16,276 nt of DNA, taken from UBA9554 sp038205135 (GTDB lineage Bacteria > Pseudomonadota > Alphaproteobacteria > Rhodobacterales > Rhodobacteraceae). A program made the position numbers and the translations under genes. The stretch lies in the NCBI GenBank assembly GCA_038205135.1, contig JBBRCF010000077.1:1-16276 (forward strand), written 5' to 3'. Under the pieces are notes generated by a model, which was not told the origin of the DNA, searched no databases, and saw only the letters and a list, made by a program, of their open reading frames with translations. Below are positions 6,694 through 14,008 of the stretch, piece by piece (position 1 is the first letter of the stretch; every line of letters starts with the position of its first letter).

Positions 6694-8097
6694 CTACATC
6701 ATCTCGCGCACGTCGGTCAGCCGCCCGGTGATCGCCGCCGCCGCAGCCATCGCGGGGCTGACCAGATGGGTGCGACCCTTGTACCCCTGCCGCCCTTCGA
6801 AATTGCGGTTCGACGTCGATGCGCAGCGTTCGCCGGGGGCCAGTTGGTCGGGGTTCATCGCCAGACACATCGAACACCCCGCCAGCCGCCATTCGAACCC
6901 GGCATCCTTGAAGATCTGGGCAAGCCCCTCGGCTTCGGCCTGTGCACGGACCAGACCCGATCCCGGCACCACCATCGCGCGCTTGACCGCGATCTTCTTG
7001 CCTTTCAGGATCGCCGCCGCCGCCCGCAGATCTTCGATGCGGCCATTGGTGCAGGACCCGATGAACACGGTATCAATCGTCACATCGGTCAGTTTCTGCC
7101 CCGGCGTCAGGCCCATGTAATCCAGCGACCGCTTGGCCGCGTCGACCTTGCCGCCGGTGAAATCCTCGGGAAAGGGCACGGTTGCGGTGATCGGCAGCAC
7201 GTCTTCGGGGCTGGTGCCCCATGTCACGACGGGGGCGATATCCTCGGCCGTCAGGGTCACGACCTTGTCCCATTGCGCGTCGTCGTCGGAATACAGCGTC
7301 TGCCACCACGCCAGCGCCTGATCCCAATCGGCCTCTTTCGGCGCATGCGGGCGGCCATGCACATATTCATAGGTCTTTTCGTCCGGGGCGATCAGGCCAG
7401 CGCGCGCGCCGCCTTCGATTGCCATGTTGCAGACGGTCATCCGGCCTTCCATCGACAATTCGCGGATCGCCTGCCCGCAGTATTCGATGACATAGCCGGT
7501 GCCGCCCGCCGTCCCGGTGGCGCCGATCACTGACAGCGTGATGTCCTTGGCGGTAACACCGGGGCGCAATGACCCGGTGATTTCCACCTTCATGTTCTTC
7601 GATTTCTTCTGGATCAGCGTCTGGGTCGCCAGCACATGTTCCACCTCCGACGTGCCGATCCCATGCGCCAGCGACCCGAAGGCCCCATGCGTCGCAGTGT
7701 GGCTGTCGCCGCAGACCACCGTCATGCCCGGCAGGGTCCAGCCCTGTTCCGGGCCGACGATGTGCACGATGCCCTGACGGATATCCGACACCGGGTAATA
7801 GTGAATGCCGAAATCGCGCGCGTTCTTGTCCAGTGCCGCGACCTGAATCCGGCTGTCTTCGGTCATCGTCTCCGCATTGGCGCGATCCAGCGTAGTCGGC
7901 ACGTTGTGGTCCGGCACCGCAATGGTCTTTTCCGGCGCGCGCACGCGGCGCCCGGTCATCCGCAGCCCTTCAAAGGCCTGCGGGCTGGTCACCTCGTGCA
8001 CCAGATGGCGGTCGATATACAAAAGGCAGGTGCCATCCTCGGCTTCATGCGCGATATGGGCATCCCAGATTTTATCGTAAAGCGTCTTGCCGGACAT
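6694..8097 (-). CDS. leuC: 3-isopropylmalate dehydratase large subunit
   Basis: LeuC is the aconitase-like [4Fe-4S] subunit of isopropylmalate isomerase (with LeuD) in leucine synthesis. The product is 467 aa, the usual size. The cluster ligands are visible: Cys349 in FIGSCTNGR (345-353), and Cys408 and Cys411 in AGCSMCLAMNPDQL (406-419). CGDSHTATHGAFG (129-141) and GERCASTSNRNFEGRQG (422-438) are further signatures. The start is ATG 8097 (MSGKTLYDKIWDAH), the family's usual N-terminus, with AGAGGA a few bases upstream. An in-frame ATG at 8115 would add six residues. It is the first gene of leuC - barstar-like - leuD and is divergent from rsfS across a 357-bp region with leader ORFs and an inverted repeat. 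Confidence 0.98.
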   Translation of the reverse strand: MSGKTLYDKIWDAHIAHEAEDGTCLLYIDRHLVHEVTSPQAFEGLRMTGRRVRAPEKTIAVPDHNVPTTLDRANAETMTEDSRIQVAALDKNARDFGIHYYPVSDIRQGIVHIVGPEQGWTLPGMTVVCGDSHTATHGAFGSLAHGIGTSEVEHVLATQTLIQKKSKNMKVEITGSLRPGVTAKDITLSVIGATGTAGGTGYVIEYCGQAIRELSMEGRMTVCNMAIEGGARAGLIAPDEKTYEYVHGRPHAPKEADWDQALAWWQTLYSDDDAQWDKVVTLTAEDIAPVVTWGTSPEDVLPITATVPFPEDFTGGKVDAAKRSLDYMGLTPGQKLTDVTIDTVFIGSCTNGRIEDLRAAAAILKGKKIAVKRAMVVPGSGLVRAQAEAEGLAQIFKDAGFEWRLAGCSMCLAMNPDQLAPGERCASTSNRNFEGRQGYKGRTHLVSPAMAAAAAITGRLTDVREMM

Positions 8098-8164
8098 GGG
8101 GTCCTCTTGGGTCATAAAAGTGCGGGGAGTCACGAAACAGCGGAAATCGGCCGACAAATGCCGC

Positions 8165-8251
8165 TCAGGCGCGTGCCAGCACCGAACGCGCGGCCCCGAA
8201 AAACCGCTCGATCAGGCGCAGATGGTCGGCAATGTCGAAAATACCGGTCAT
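8165..8251 (-). CDS. Small ORF (28 codons) in the leuC leader
   Basis: The ORF starts at ATG 8251 and stops at TGA 8167-8165, 67 nt before leuC. The peptide begins MTGIFDIADHLRLIERFFG and ends in RSVLARA. It is amphipathic with clustered Phe, Leu and Arg. Its ATG overlaps the stop of a smaller upstream ORF in an ATGA arrangement, which suggests coupled translation. Leucine codons are present but not in a run, so it is not a classic leucine attenuator peptide. It may be a real small protein, a regulatory leader or chance. Confidence 0.35.
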   Translation of the reverse strand: MTGIFDIADHLRLIERFFGAARSVLARA

Positions 8252-8283
8252 CCAGTGCAGATATCCTGCCCTTTTGCATCCAT
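8248..8283 (-). CDS. Minimal leader ORF (11 codons) upstream of leuC
   Basis: ATG 8283 to TGA 8250-8248 encodes MDAKGQDICTG. GGGGG lies 4 nt upstream as a possible ribosome site, the best on this strand in the leader. Its stop overlaps the ATG of the 28-codon ORF (ATGA), forming a two-step cascade ahead of leuC. There is no homology evidence; the support is only the spacing and the overlap. Confidence 0.3.
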   Translation of the reverse strand: MDAKGQDICTG

Positions 8284-8305
8284 CAATCCCCCAAGACCGC
8301 GACTT

Positions 8306-8339
8306 GCGCTTGCGTTTCATTGAAAAGTCACGCAAGCGC
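8306..8339. promoter_or_regulatory. 10-bp perfect inverted repeat in the leuC/rsfS divergent region
   Basis: GCGCTTGCGT (8306-8315) and its exact reverse complement ACGCAAGCGC (8330-8339) are separated by 14 bp, with arm centres 24 bp apart (just over two helical turns). The right arm lies between the -35 and -10 of the candidate rsfS promoter. This layout suits a dimeric regulator bound to one DNA face. An RNA hairpin role is also possible. The bound factor is unknown. Confidence 0.55.
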
Positions 8340-8348
8340 TGCTACCTT
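8320..8348 (+). promoter_or_regulatory. Candidate sigma-70 promoter for rsfS
   Basis: TTGAAA (8320-8325) and TACCTT (8343-8348) are spaced 17 bp apart, an optimal arrangement with a strong -35 and a fair -10. Initiation near 8355 would give a leader of about 100 nt containing a strong Shine-Dalgarno and a short ORF before rsfS. The downstream block to ctpA may be read from here. Confidence 0.45.
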
Positions 8349-8401
8349 GCAGTCAGGCCCTGCGCTGGGGCCTTGTCCGGCGCGCTACCCCAAGGAGGAC
8401 G

Positions 8402-8458
8402 ATGTCCTGTCCCTTCACACTGCCGCGGCACCCGCCGCCTTCGGAGGCGCGATCGTGA
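8402..8458 (+). CDS. Leader ORF overlapping the rsfS start
   Basis: AAGGAGG (8392-8398), the best Shine-Dalgarno in the window, lies just 3 nt before ATG 8402. That ATG opens an 18-codon proline-rich frame (MSCPFTLPRHPPPSEARS), whose TGA (8456-8458) overlaps the rsfS GTG (8455-8457) as GTGA. It may couple translation into rsfS. Alternatively the Shine-Dalgarno serves a rare CTG start at 8406 in the rsfS frame, 7 nt downstream. Confidence 0.35.
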   Translation: MSCPFTLPRHPPPSEARS

Positions 8459-8841
8459 GCGCGGTCAATGCCTCTCTTGATATGGATGTCAGCAGCGAAG
8501 ATCTGCTCGCCGCCATCCTGTCCTCCCTCGATGATGACAAAGCCGAAGACGTCGTGCAGATCGACCTGCGCGGGCGTTCGTCCATCGGCGATTACATGGT
8601 TGTCGCATCGGGACGGTCCTCGCGTCAGGTTGGCGCGATTGCCGAAAAACTGGCCGACCGGCTTAAACAGGCCTATGGCCGTAATTCAAAGATCGAAGGC
8701 AAAGAGACCGGCGACTGGGTGCTGATCGACACGGGCGATGTCATCGTCCACATCTTCCGGCCCGAGGTGCGCGATTTTTACCAGTTGGAAAAGATGTGGC
8801 AGCCTTCGGCAATCGGAACGGCGAACAGCGCGCACGCCTGA
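8455..8841 (+). CDS. rsfS: Ribosome silencing factor RsfS
   Basis: RsfS binds ribosomal protein L14 on the 50S subunit and blocks subunit joining, lowering translation in starvation or stationary phase. From GTG 8455 the product is 128 aa. The family core is clear: LLAAILSSLDDDKAEDVVQI (17-36), GDYMVVASGRSSRQVGAIAE (45-64), GDWVLIDTGDVIVHIFRP (86-103) and RDFYQLEKMW (106-115). The GTG is preferred because GGAGG lies 7 nt upstream. The frame stays open upstream, so a longer form from a non-ATG codon near the stronger Shine-Dalgarno at 8392 is possible. The gene heads a + strand block and lies 13 nt before rlmH, the usual neighbour. Confidence 0.93.
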   Translation: MSAVNASLDMDVSSEDLLAAILSSLDDDKAEDVVQIDLRGRSSIGDYMVVASGRSSRQVGAIAEKLADRLKQAYGRNSKIEGKETGDWVLIDTGDVIVHIFRPEVRDFYQLEKMWQPSAIGTANSAHA

Positions 8842-8859
8842 TGCGTTTCGCCTGATGCG
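8835..8859 (+). repeat. 14-bp tandem duplication at the rsfS-rlmH junction
   Basis: CGCCTGATGCG occurs at 8835-8845 and 8849-8859, a period of 14 bp. The first copy carries the rsfS TGA and an ATG that opens a 4-codon frame ending at the TGA of the second copy. The second copy carries the rlmH ATG. Removing one copy would restore a direct TGATG overlap of the two genes, so the duplication looks recent. Confidence 0.6.
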
Positions 8860-9325
8860 ACTGCATGTCTGCGCGGTCGGGCGTCTGGCGTCACGCACGC
8901 CGGAATCCGGCCTGATCGCCGACTATGTCACGCGCGCCGACCGCAGCGGGCGGGCTTTGGCGCTGGGCCCCGTGACGTTCCACGAGGTCGAGCCAAAGAA
9001 ACCCGGCATGACCGCCGAGGCGGACGCGCTGCGCCGCGCCATCCCGGAACGGGCGACGCTGGTGTGTCTTGATGAACGCGGGGTTCTGCTGTCTTCGCCA
9101 GAATTTGCCGGGCGGCTGGCGGAATGGCGTGATGGCGGCGTGCAGGATCTGGCCTTTGTCATCGGCGGCGCGGATGGGATCGACCCTGCGCTGCGGTCTG
9201 ACGCGGCATTATCGCTTTCGTTCGGCCGTATGGTCTGGCCGCATATGCTGGTGCGCGTGATGCTCGCCGAACAGATCTACCGCGCTGTGTCGATCCTTGC
9301 CGGTGCGCCCTATCACCGCGTGTGA
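8855..9325 (+). CDS. rlmH: 23S rRNA pseudouridine-1915 N3-methyltransferase
   Basis: RlmH uses S-adenosylmethionine to methylate N3 of pseudouridine 1915 in helix 69 of 23S rRNA on assembled 70S ribosomes. The 156-aa product matches the usual 155-160. It is a SPOUT (trefoil-knot) protein: TLVCLDERGVLLSSPEFA (68-85), the knot and SAM loop LAFVIGGADGI (99-109), and the C-terminal LSFGRMVWPHMLVRVMLAEQ (121-140) ending with the conserved PYHR (152-155). ATG 8855 gives the normal start MRLHVCAVGRL. No good Shine-Dalgarno precedes it, so translation is probably coupled to rsfS, which stops 13 nt earlier. RsfS and RlmH both act on the 50S subunit or ribosome. Confidence 0.96.
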   Translation: MRLHVCAVGRLASRTPESGLIADYVTRADRSGRALALGPVTFHEVEPKKPGMTAEADALRRAIPERATLVCLDERGVLLSSPEFAGRLAEWRDGGVQDLAFVIGGADGIDPALRSDAALSLSFGRMVWPHMLVRVMLAEQIYRAVSILAGAPYHRV

Positions 9326-9385
9326 TGTGGTTCCCTTTGCAGGGCTTCCGGCCTAGAAGGACGCAAGACCGAAAAAGGTGCCCTG

Positions 9386-10906
9386 ATGCCCGTTCCGAAA
9401 CCCGTTATCCTGTGCATCCTTGATGGCTGGGGCCACCGTGCGGACCGTACCGCGAATGCCCCGGCACTCGCCCATACCCCGGCCTTCGACCGGGTCATGG
9501 CGACCTGCCCGCATGCGCTATTGACCACGTATGGCCCGGATGTGGGGTTGCCATCCGGCCAGATGGGCAATTCCGAGGTCGGGCACACCAATATCGGTGC
9601 AGGCCGGGTCGTGGCGATGGATCTGGGCCAGATCGATCTGGCGATCGAGGACGGGTCGTTCTTTCACGCCACAGCGCTGACCGGTTTCATGACCATGCTG
9701 CAACGCAAAGGCGGCACCGCGCATCTGATGGGCGTGATGTCGGATGGCGGCGTGCATGGACATCTGTCGCACATGATCGCCGCCACCCGCGCGCTGGTGA
9801 CCGCAGGCGTGCCTGTCGCGCTGCACCTGATCACCGATGGCCGCGATGTGGCGCCGAAATCCGCCTATGGCTATCTGGAGGAATTGACCGCCGCCTTGCC
9901 CACCGGTGTGCGGCTGGCCACGCTGACCGGCCGGTATTTCGCGCTGGACCGCGACAATCGCTGGGAACGGGTGGCCGAGGCGGCGGCGGTGATCCTGCGC
10001 GGGCAGGGCCTGCATGCGGCGACCGCGCATGCGGCGATCACTGCGGGCTACGAACGTTCGGAAACCGATGAATTCATCACCGCGACCGCACTGGGCGATT
10101 ACGCCGGTGCACGCGATGGCGACGGCATCTTTTGCCTGAACTTTCGCGCTGACCGCGCGCGGGAAATCCTGCGCGCGCTGCTGGAACCGGGGTTTGCCGC
10201 GTTCGACGTGGGCGCGCGTCCTGAATGGTCTATTGCCATCGGCATGACGGAATATTCCGACGCGCATAATGCCTGGATGACACCGGTGTTTCCTGCCCGC
10301 GATGTCCGCAACGCGCTGGGAGCTTGGGTCGCGGCGCACGGGCGGCGGCAATTCCGGCTGGCCGAGACAGAAAAATACCCCCATGTCACGTTTTTCCTGA
10401 ATGGCGGGCGCGAGGAACCAGAGGCGGGCGAAGACCGCCATATGGCGCCATCCCCCAAGGTCGCGACCTATGATCTGGCACCCGAAATGTCGGCCGCTGA
10501 GGTGACGCGGGAACTGATCGCGGGCATCGGACGCGGCTATGACCTGATCGTCGTGAACTATGCCAACCCCGACATGGTCGGCCACACCGGCAACCTGAAC
10601 GCCGCGATCCGCGCCTGCGAGGCGGTGGACGCGGGTCTGGCGCAGGTGCTGCCTGCACTGGCGGCTGCGGGCGGCGCGATGATCGTGACCGCGGACCATG
10701 GCAACTGCGAGGTGATGTTTGATCCCGTCACTGGCGGGCCGCACACCGCCCACACGCTGAACCCGGTGCCTGTCGCCCTGATCGGCGGGCCCGCCGGTGC
10801 TCGGCTGCGCGATGGCGGGCGGCTGGCCGATCTGGCGCCCACTGTTCTGCATCTGATGGGCCTGCCGAAACCGCCTGAAATGACCGGGGAAAGCCTGATC
10901 GCATGA
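9386..10906 (+). CDS. gpmI: 2,3-bisphosphoglycerate-independent phosphoglycerate mutase
   Basis: GpmI interconverts 3- and 2-phosphoglycerate in glycolysis and gluconeogenesis using two Mn ions and a phosphoserine intermediate. The product is 506 aa, the normal length. Visible are the first metal aspartate in ILDGWGHR (11-18), the nucleophile Ser63 in PSGQMGNSEVGHTNIGAGR (56-74), SDGGVHGHLSHM and TDGRD in the transferase domain, ALDRDNRWER, and the second metal set TADHGNCE (Asp437 and His438) with HTAHTLNPVP. ATG 9386 has AAGG about 7 nt upstream. The 60-bp gap after rlmH shows no terminator. The stop overlaps the envC start as ATGA, so the two are translationally coupled. Confidence 0.98.
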   Translation: MPVPKPVILCILDGWGHRADRTANAPALAHTPAFDRVMATCPHALLTTYGPDVGLPSGQMGNSEVGHTNIGAGRVVAMDLGQIDLAIEDGSFFHATALTGFMTMLQRKGGTAHLMGVMSDGGVHGHLSHMIAATRALVTAGVPVALHLITDGRDVAPKSAYGYLEELTAALPTGVRLATLTGRYFALDRDNRWERVAEAAAVILRGQGLHAATAHAAITAGYERSETDEFITATALGDYAGARDGDGIFCLNFRADRAREILRALLEPGFAAFDVGARPEWSIAIGMTEYSDAHNAWMTPVFPARDVRNALGAWVAAHGRRQFRLAETEKYPHVTFFLNGGREEPEAGEDRHMAPSPKVATYDLAPEMSAAEVTRELIAGIGRGYDLIVVNYANPDMVGHTGNLNAAIRACEAVDAGLAQVLPALAAAGGAMIVTADHGNCEVMFDPVTGGPHTAHTLNPVPVALIGGPAGARLRDGGRLADLAPTVLHLMGLPKPPEMTGESLIA

Positions 10907-12042
10907 TACTGCGTCTTGCCCTTTTGTGCCTGCTGGCGGCGCCGGTCGCCGCGCAAAGCCTGGATGACCTGCAGGCCGCCGAGGCTGCCCGCATCGCCGC
11001 GACCCGGCTGGACGCTGCGACCCGGCAACTGAACGCCGCCGACAGCGCGCGCGACCGCGTCGCGGCCCTGACCGAAACCGTGCGCGCATTCGAAGACGGT
11101 CTGGAGGCGCTGCGCGACGGCCTGCGCCGCGCGGCGCTGCGCGAGGCGCGGCTGACCCGCGAACTGGCCGCCCGCGAGGCGGAAATCGCCGATCTGCTGG
11201 GCGCGTTGCAAAGCATGGGGCGGGGGGCTGCCCCCACGGCGTTTCTGCATCCGGCCGGGGCGTTGGGAACGGCCCGCGCAGGCATGATCCTGTCCGATGT
11301 CGCTCCCTCGCTGAACATTCGCGCGGCGGAACTGCGCCTGCGGCTGGACGAGGTGCGCATCCTGCGCGCCTTGCAGGAAAGCGCCGCCGCGACCCTTGCC
11401 AAGGGGCTGGAGGGCGCACAGACCGCGCGCAGCGACCTGAGCCGGGCCATCGCCGACCGCCAGCCGCTGCCGCGCAAGTTCACCGAAGATCCGGTGCGCA
11501 CCGCAATCCTGATCGCGTCCACCGAAACGCTGGAAGGTTTCGCTTCCGGCCTGTCGGAAATGGCACGCGACGAAACCGAGGTGGCCCTGCCGGACATTAC
11601 CGCCGAACAGGGCCGCCTGCCGCTGCCGGTGGCTGGGCGCCTGATCCGCCGCGCGGGCGAACCCGACGCGGCGGGCGTCGCGCGCCCGGGCGTGCTGTTG
11701 GCAACCCGGCCCAATGCCCTGATCACCGCCCCCGCCGCAGCCACGATCCGCTATCTGGGGCCGCTGCTGGACTACGGAAACGTGATCATTCTGGAACCCG
11801 GACCAGGTATTCTGATGGTGTTTGCTGGCCTCGACCTGGTTTATGGTGCCAATGGTGAAGTGGTCCCGGCCGGAGCTCCGCTGGGCCTGATGGGCGGCAC
11901 GTTGACCAATCCCGATGCAATCCTGCCACAGGATGCGGATGGCACTGGCAGCGGGCGTCCGGAAACGCTCTATATCGAGATCAGAGTGGACCAGCGCCCG
12001 GTCGATCCGGCAGAATGGTTCGGTGCATTGAAGGATGGATGA
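10903..12042 (+). CDS. envC: Murein hydrolase activator EnvC (degenerate M23/LytM protein)
   Basis: A periplasmic protein that activates cell-wall amidases during daughter-cell separation. The product is 379 aa. A signal peptide (residues 1-17, ending PVAAQ) is followed by long alpha-helical, coiled-coil-like segments rich in Ala, Arg and Glu (about 20-105 and 140-185), then a LytM-like domain (about 235-375). The zinc ligands of active M23 peptidases are missing. The H-x-x-x-D position reads RRAGEPD (249-255), and the H-x-H position reads VFAGLD (306-311). This is expected of EnvC, which activates but does not cut. A weakly conserved HPAGALGTARAGMILSD (116-132) lies between the two helical parts. 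It overlaps gpmI by 4 bp and is 3 bp from ctpA, a conserved alphaproteobacterial arrangement. Confidence 0.88.
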   Translation: MILRLALLCLLAAPVAAQSLDDLQAAEAARIAATRLDAATRQLNAADSARDRVAALTETVRAFEDGLEALRDGLRRAALREARLTRELAAREAEIADLLGALQSMGRGAAPTAFLHPAGALGTARAGMILSDVAPSLNIRAAELRLRLDEVRILRALQESAAATLAKGLEGAQTARSDLSRAIADRQPLPRKFTEDPVRTAILIASTETLEGFASGLSEMARDETEVALPDITAEQGRLPLPVAGRLIRRAGEPDAAGVARPGVLLATRPNALITAPAAATIRYLGPLLDYGNVIILEPGPGILMVFAGLDLVYGANGEVVPAGAPLGLMGGTLTNPDAILPQDADGTGSGRPETLYIEIRVDQRPVDPAEWFGALKDG

Positions 12043-12045
12043 CAG

Positions 12046-13380
12046 ATGAAGAAGTTCGTCATGGCCGCTTTGGGCGGCACCCTTGTGGGGGCAATCGCAA
12101 CCACACAGGTTGCCGGACCGCTGCTGGCGCAAGAGGCGGCCAAGACCACGGTTTACGAACAACTCGACCTGTTCGGCGACATTTTTGACCGTATCCGGGC
12201 GCAATATGTCGAAGAAGTGGACGAACAGAAACTGATCGAGGCTGCGATCAACGGCATGCTGACGTCGCTGGATCCGCATTCCAGCTATCTGGCCCCCGAG
12301 GCCGCCGCCGACATGCGCACCCAGACCCGTGGTGAATTCGGCGGATTGGGCATCGAGGTCACCCAGGAGGATGGTTTCGTCAAGGTCGTGTCGCCGATCG
12401 ACGGCACCCCCGCCGAGGCCGCCGGGATCGAATCGGGCGATTTCATCACCCATGTCGATGGCGAATCACTGCTGGGTCTGCTGCTGGATGACGCGGTTGA
12501 AATGATGCGCGGCCCGGTCGGGTCCGAAATCATCATCACAATCGTGCGTGAAGGCACGCCCGAGCCATTCGATGTGTCCATCGTGCGCGATACCATCAAA
12601 CTGACCGCCGTGCGCGCCCGCACCGAAGGCAAGTCGGTGGTGCTGCGCGTGACCACCTTCAACGACCAGACCTATGCCAACCTCGAAGCCGGGCTGGCCA
12701 AGGCGGTAACGGACGCGGGCGGCATGGACGCCGTCACCGGCATCGTTCTGGACCTGCGCAACAACCCAGGCGGGCTGTTGACCCAGGCGATCAAGGTTTC
12801 GGACGCGTTTCTGGACAAGGGCGAGATCGTATCGACCCGCGGCCGCAACCCGCAGGACGGCGATCGCTATAACGCCACGGCCGGCGATCTGGCGCAGCAA
12901 AAGCCCTTGGTGGTCCTGATCAACGGCGGGTCCGCATCAGCGTCGGAAATCGTCGCGGGCGCGTTGCAGGACCATCGCCGCGCCATCGTGATCGGCACCA
13001 AATCCTTTGGCAAGGGATCGGTCCAGACCGTGATGCCGCTGAAGGGCGACGGCGCGATGCGGCTGACCACGGCCCGCTATTACACGCCGTCGGGCCGGTC
13101 TATCCAGAATCTGGGTGTGACGCCCGACATTCTTGTGGAACAGCCGCGCCGCGATCCGACCGCTGAACCTGCGGCAGAAGAAGAAAAACCCAAAGGCCGG
13201 TCCGAGGCCGACCTGCGCGGCACGTTGCGCAACGACAGCCTGTCCGAAGATGAAATCCGCCTGATCGAAGAAGATCGCGCCCGTGCCGAAGAGGCCGCGA
13301 AACTGCGCGTCGATGATTACCAACTGGCCTATGCACTGGACATCCTGAAAGGCATGGCGGCGCTGCAACCGAAAGAGTGA
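12046..13380 (+). CDS. ctpA: Carboxyl-terminal processing protease (S41 family)
   Basis: A periplasmic serine protease that trims C-termini or degrades envelope proteins, often including peptidoglycan hydrolases or their regulators. The product is 444 aa. It has an N-terminal signal or anchor (MKKFVMAALGGTLVGAIATT), a helical segment with SLDPHSSYL (74-82), a PDZ domain (about 95-180, GEFGGLGIEV to IVREG), then the S41 core: GIVLDLRNNPGGLL (232-245), the catalytic Ser298 in GGSASASEIVAGAL (294-307) and Lys323 in GTKSFGKGSVQ (317-327). The serine-lysine spacing of 25 matches E. coli Prc. The C-terminus is charged. It follows envC by 3 bp. Co-expression with an amidase activator suggests a joint role in cell-wall remodelling. 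Confidence 0.96.
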   Translation: MKKFVMAALGGTLVGAIATTQVAGPLLAQEAAKTTVYEQLDLFGDIFDRIRAQYVEEVDEQKLIEAAINGMLTSLDPHSSYLAPEAAADMRTQTRGEFGGLGIEVTQEDGFVKVVSPIDGTPAEAAGIESGDFITHVDGESLLGLLLDDAVEMMRGPVGSEIIITIVREGTPEPFDVSIVRDTIKLTAVRARTEGKSVVLRVTTFNDQTYANLEAGLAKAVTDAGGMDAVTGIVLDLRNNPGGLLTQAIKVSDAFLDKGEIVSTRGRNPQDGDRYNATAGDLAQQKPLVVLINGGSASASEIVAGALQDHRRAIVIGTKSFGKGSVQTVMPLKGDGAMRLTTARYYTPSGRSIQNLGVTPDILVEQPRRDPTAEPAAEEEKPKGRSEADLRGTLRNDSLSEDEIRLIEEDRARAEEAAKLRVDDYQLAYALDILKGMAALQPKE

Positions 13381-13396
13381 CGTTTGCAACATCGGC

Positions 13397-13432
13397 AAAA
13401 GGCCGCGCGGGATTGCTCATGCGCGGCCTTTT
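13397..13432. terminator. Bidirectional intrinsic terminator after ctpA
   Basis: AAAAGGCCGCGC (13397-13408) and GCGCGGCCTTTT (13421-13432) form a perfect 12-bp stem with a 12-nt loop, starting 16 bp past the ctpA stop. The stem ends in U4 on either strand, so it can terminate in both directions. It separates the rsfS-ctpA block from rppH. Confidence 0.88.
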
Positions 13433-13464
13433 CGCATAGGACAGGGCAACCGCAGGAGGCCCCG

Positions 13465-13968
13465 ATGGCGCAGACACTGACCCCCGAACAGATCACGCAA
13501 CTGCCGTATCGCCGCAACGTCGGTGTCATGCTGGTCAACGCGGATGGCCATGTTTTCGTCGGCCAGCGACTGGACAGCGACCTGCCCGCCTGGCAGATGC
13601 CCCAAGGCGGCATCGACGGCGAAGAAGACCCCCGTGCCGCCGCCTTGCGCGAACTGGCCGAAGAAACCGGCGTGACCGCCGATCTGGTCACGATTGTTGC
13701 GGAAACTGCGGGCTGGCTGACCTACGACTTGCCCGCCGAAGTGGTGCCCACGATCTGGAAAGGGCGTTTCCGGGGTCAGGAACAGAAATATTTCCTTGTG
13801 CGGTTCATGGGCACGGACGCACAGATCAACATTGACCTGCCGCACCCGGAATTCAAGGCGTGGCGCTGGCTGCCGCCCGCCGACCTGCCGGACCATATCG
13901 TGCCATTCAAACGCGATGTGTACCGCGCCGTTCTGGCGGAATTCGCCTCGCATCTGCCCCGCATCTGA
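13465..13968 (+). CDS. rppH: RNA 5' pyrophosphohydrolase (Nudix)
   Basis: RppH removes pyrophosphate from the 5' end of triphosphorylated mRNA, triggering RNase E-dependent decay; related proteins also cleave diadenosine polyphosphates. The product is 167 aa. After YRRNVGVMLVNADGHVFVGQ (15-34) and WQMPQGGIDGEED (43-55), the full Nudix box G-x5-E-x7-R-E-U-x-E-E-x-G-U spans residues 48-70 without deviation. WKGRFRGQEQKYFLVRF (97-113) and EFKAWRWLPP (131-140) are typical of the RppH group. ATG 13465 has AGGAGG 5 nt upstream, which decides the start over longer frames. It lies after a strong terminator and 40 bp before the dehalogenase-like gene. Confidence 0.95.
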   Translation: MAQTLTPEQITQLPYRRNVGVMLVNADGHVFVGQRLDSDLPAWQMPQGGIDGEEDPRAAALRELAEETGVTADLVTIVAETAGWLTYDLPAEVVPTIWKGRFRGQEQKYFLVRFMGTDAQINIDLPHPEFKAWRWLPPADLPDHIVPFKRDVYRAVLAEFASHLPRI

Positions 13969-14008
13969 ACGGGTGACAGATACGCGGGTGCGGGGTTATC
14001 CTGCGCCC

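Noticed and set aside
8140..8164. Palindrome TCGGCCGA (8147-8154) flanked by GCGG and CCGC in the leuC leader as a riboswitch or attenuator
   Set aside because: The arms do not pair continuously, and no T-run or known riboswitch core follows.
8165..8251. Classic leucine attenuator leader peptide
   Set aside because: Only a few scattered Leu codons and no clear pair of alternative hairpins ending in a T-run before leuC.
10903..12042. Active M23 zinc metallopeptidase
   Set aside because: Both zinc-ligand motifs are absent, so it fits EnvC-type activators.
9518..12453. Very long open frames (over 600 codons) on the - strand opposite gpmI and envC
   Set aside because: They mirror the codon bias of the + strand genes, are rich in Arg, Gly and Ala without domains, and lie wholly opposite clearly recognised genes.
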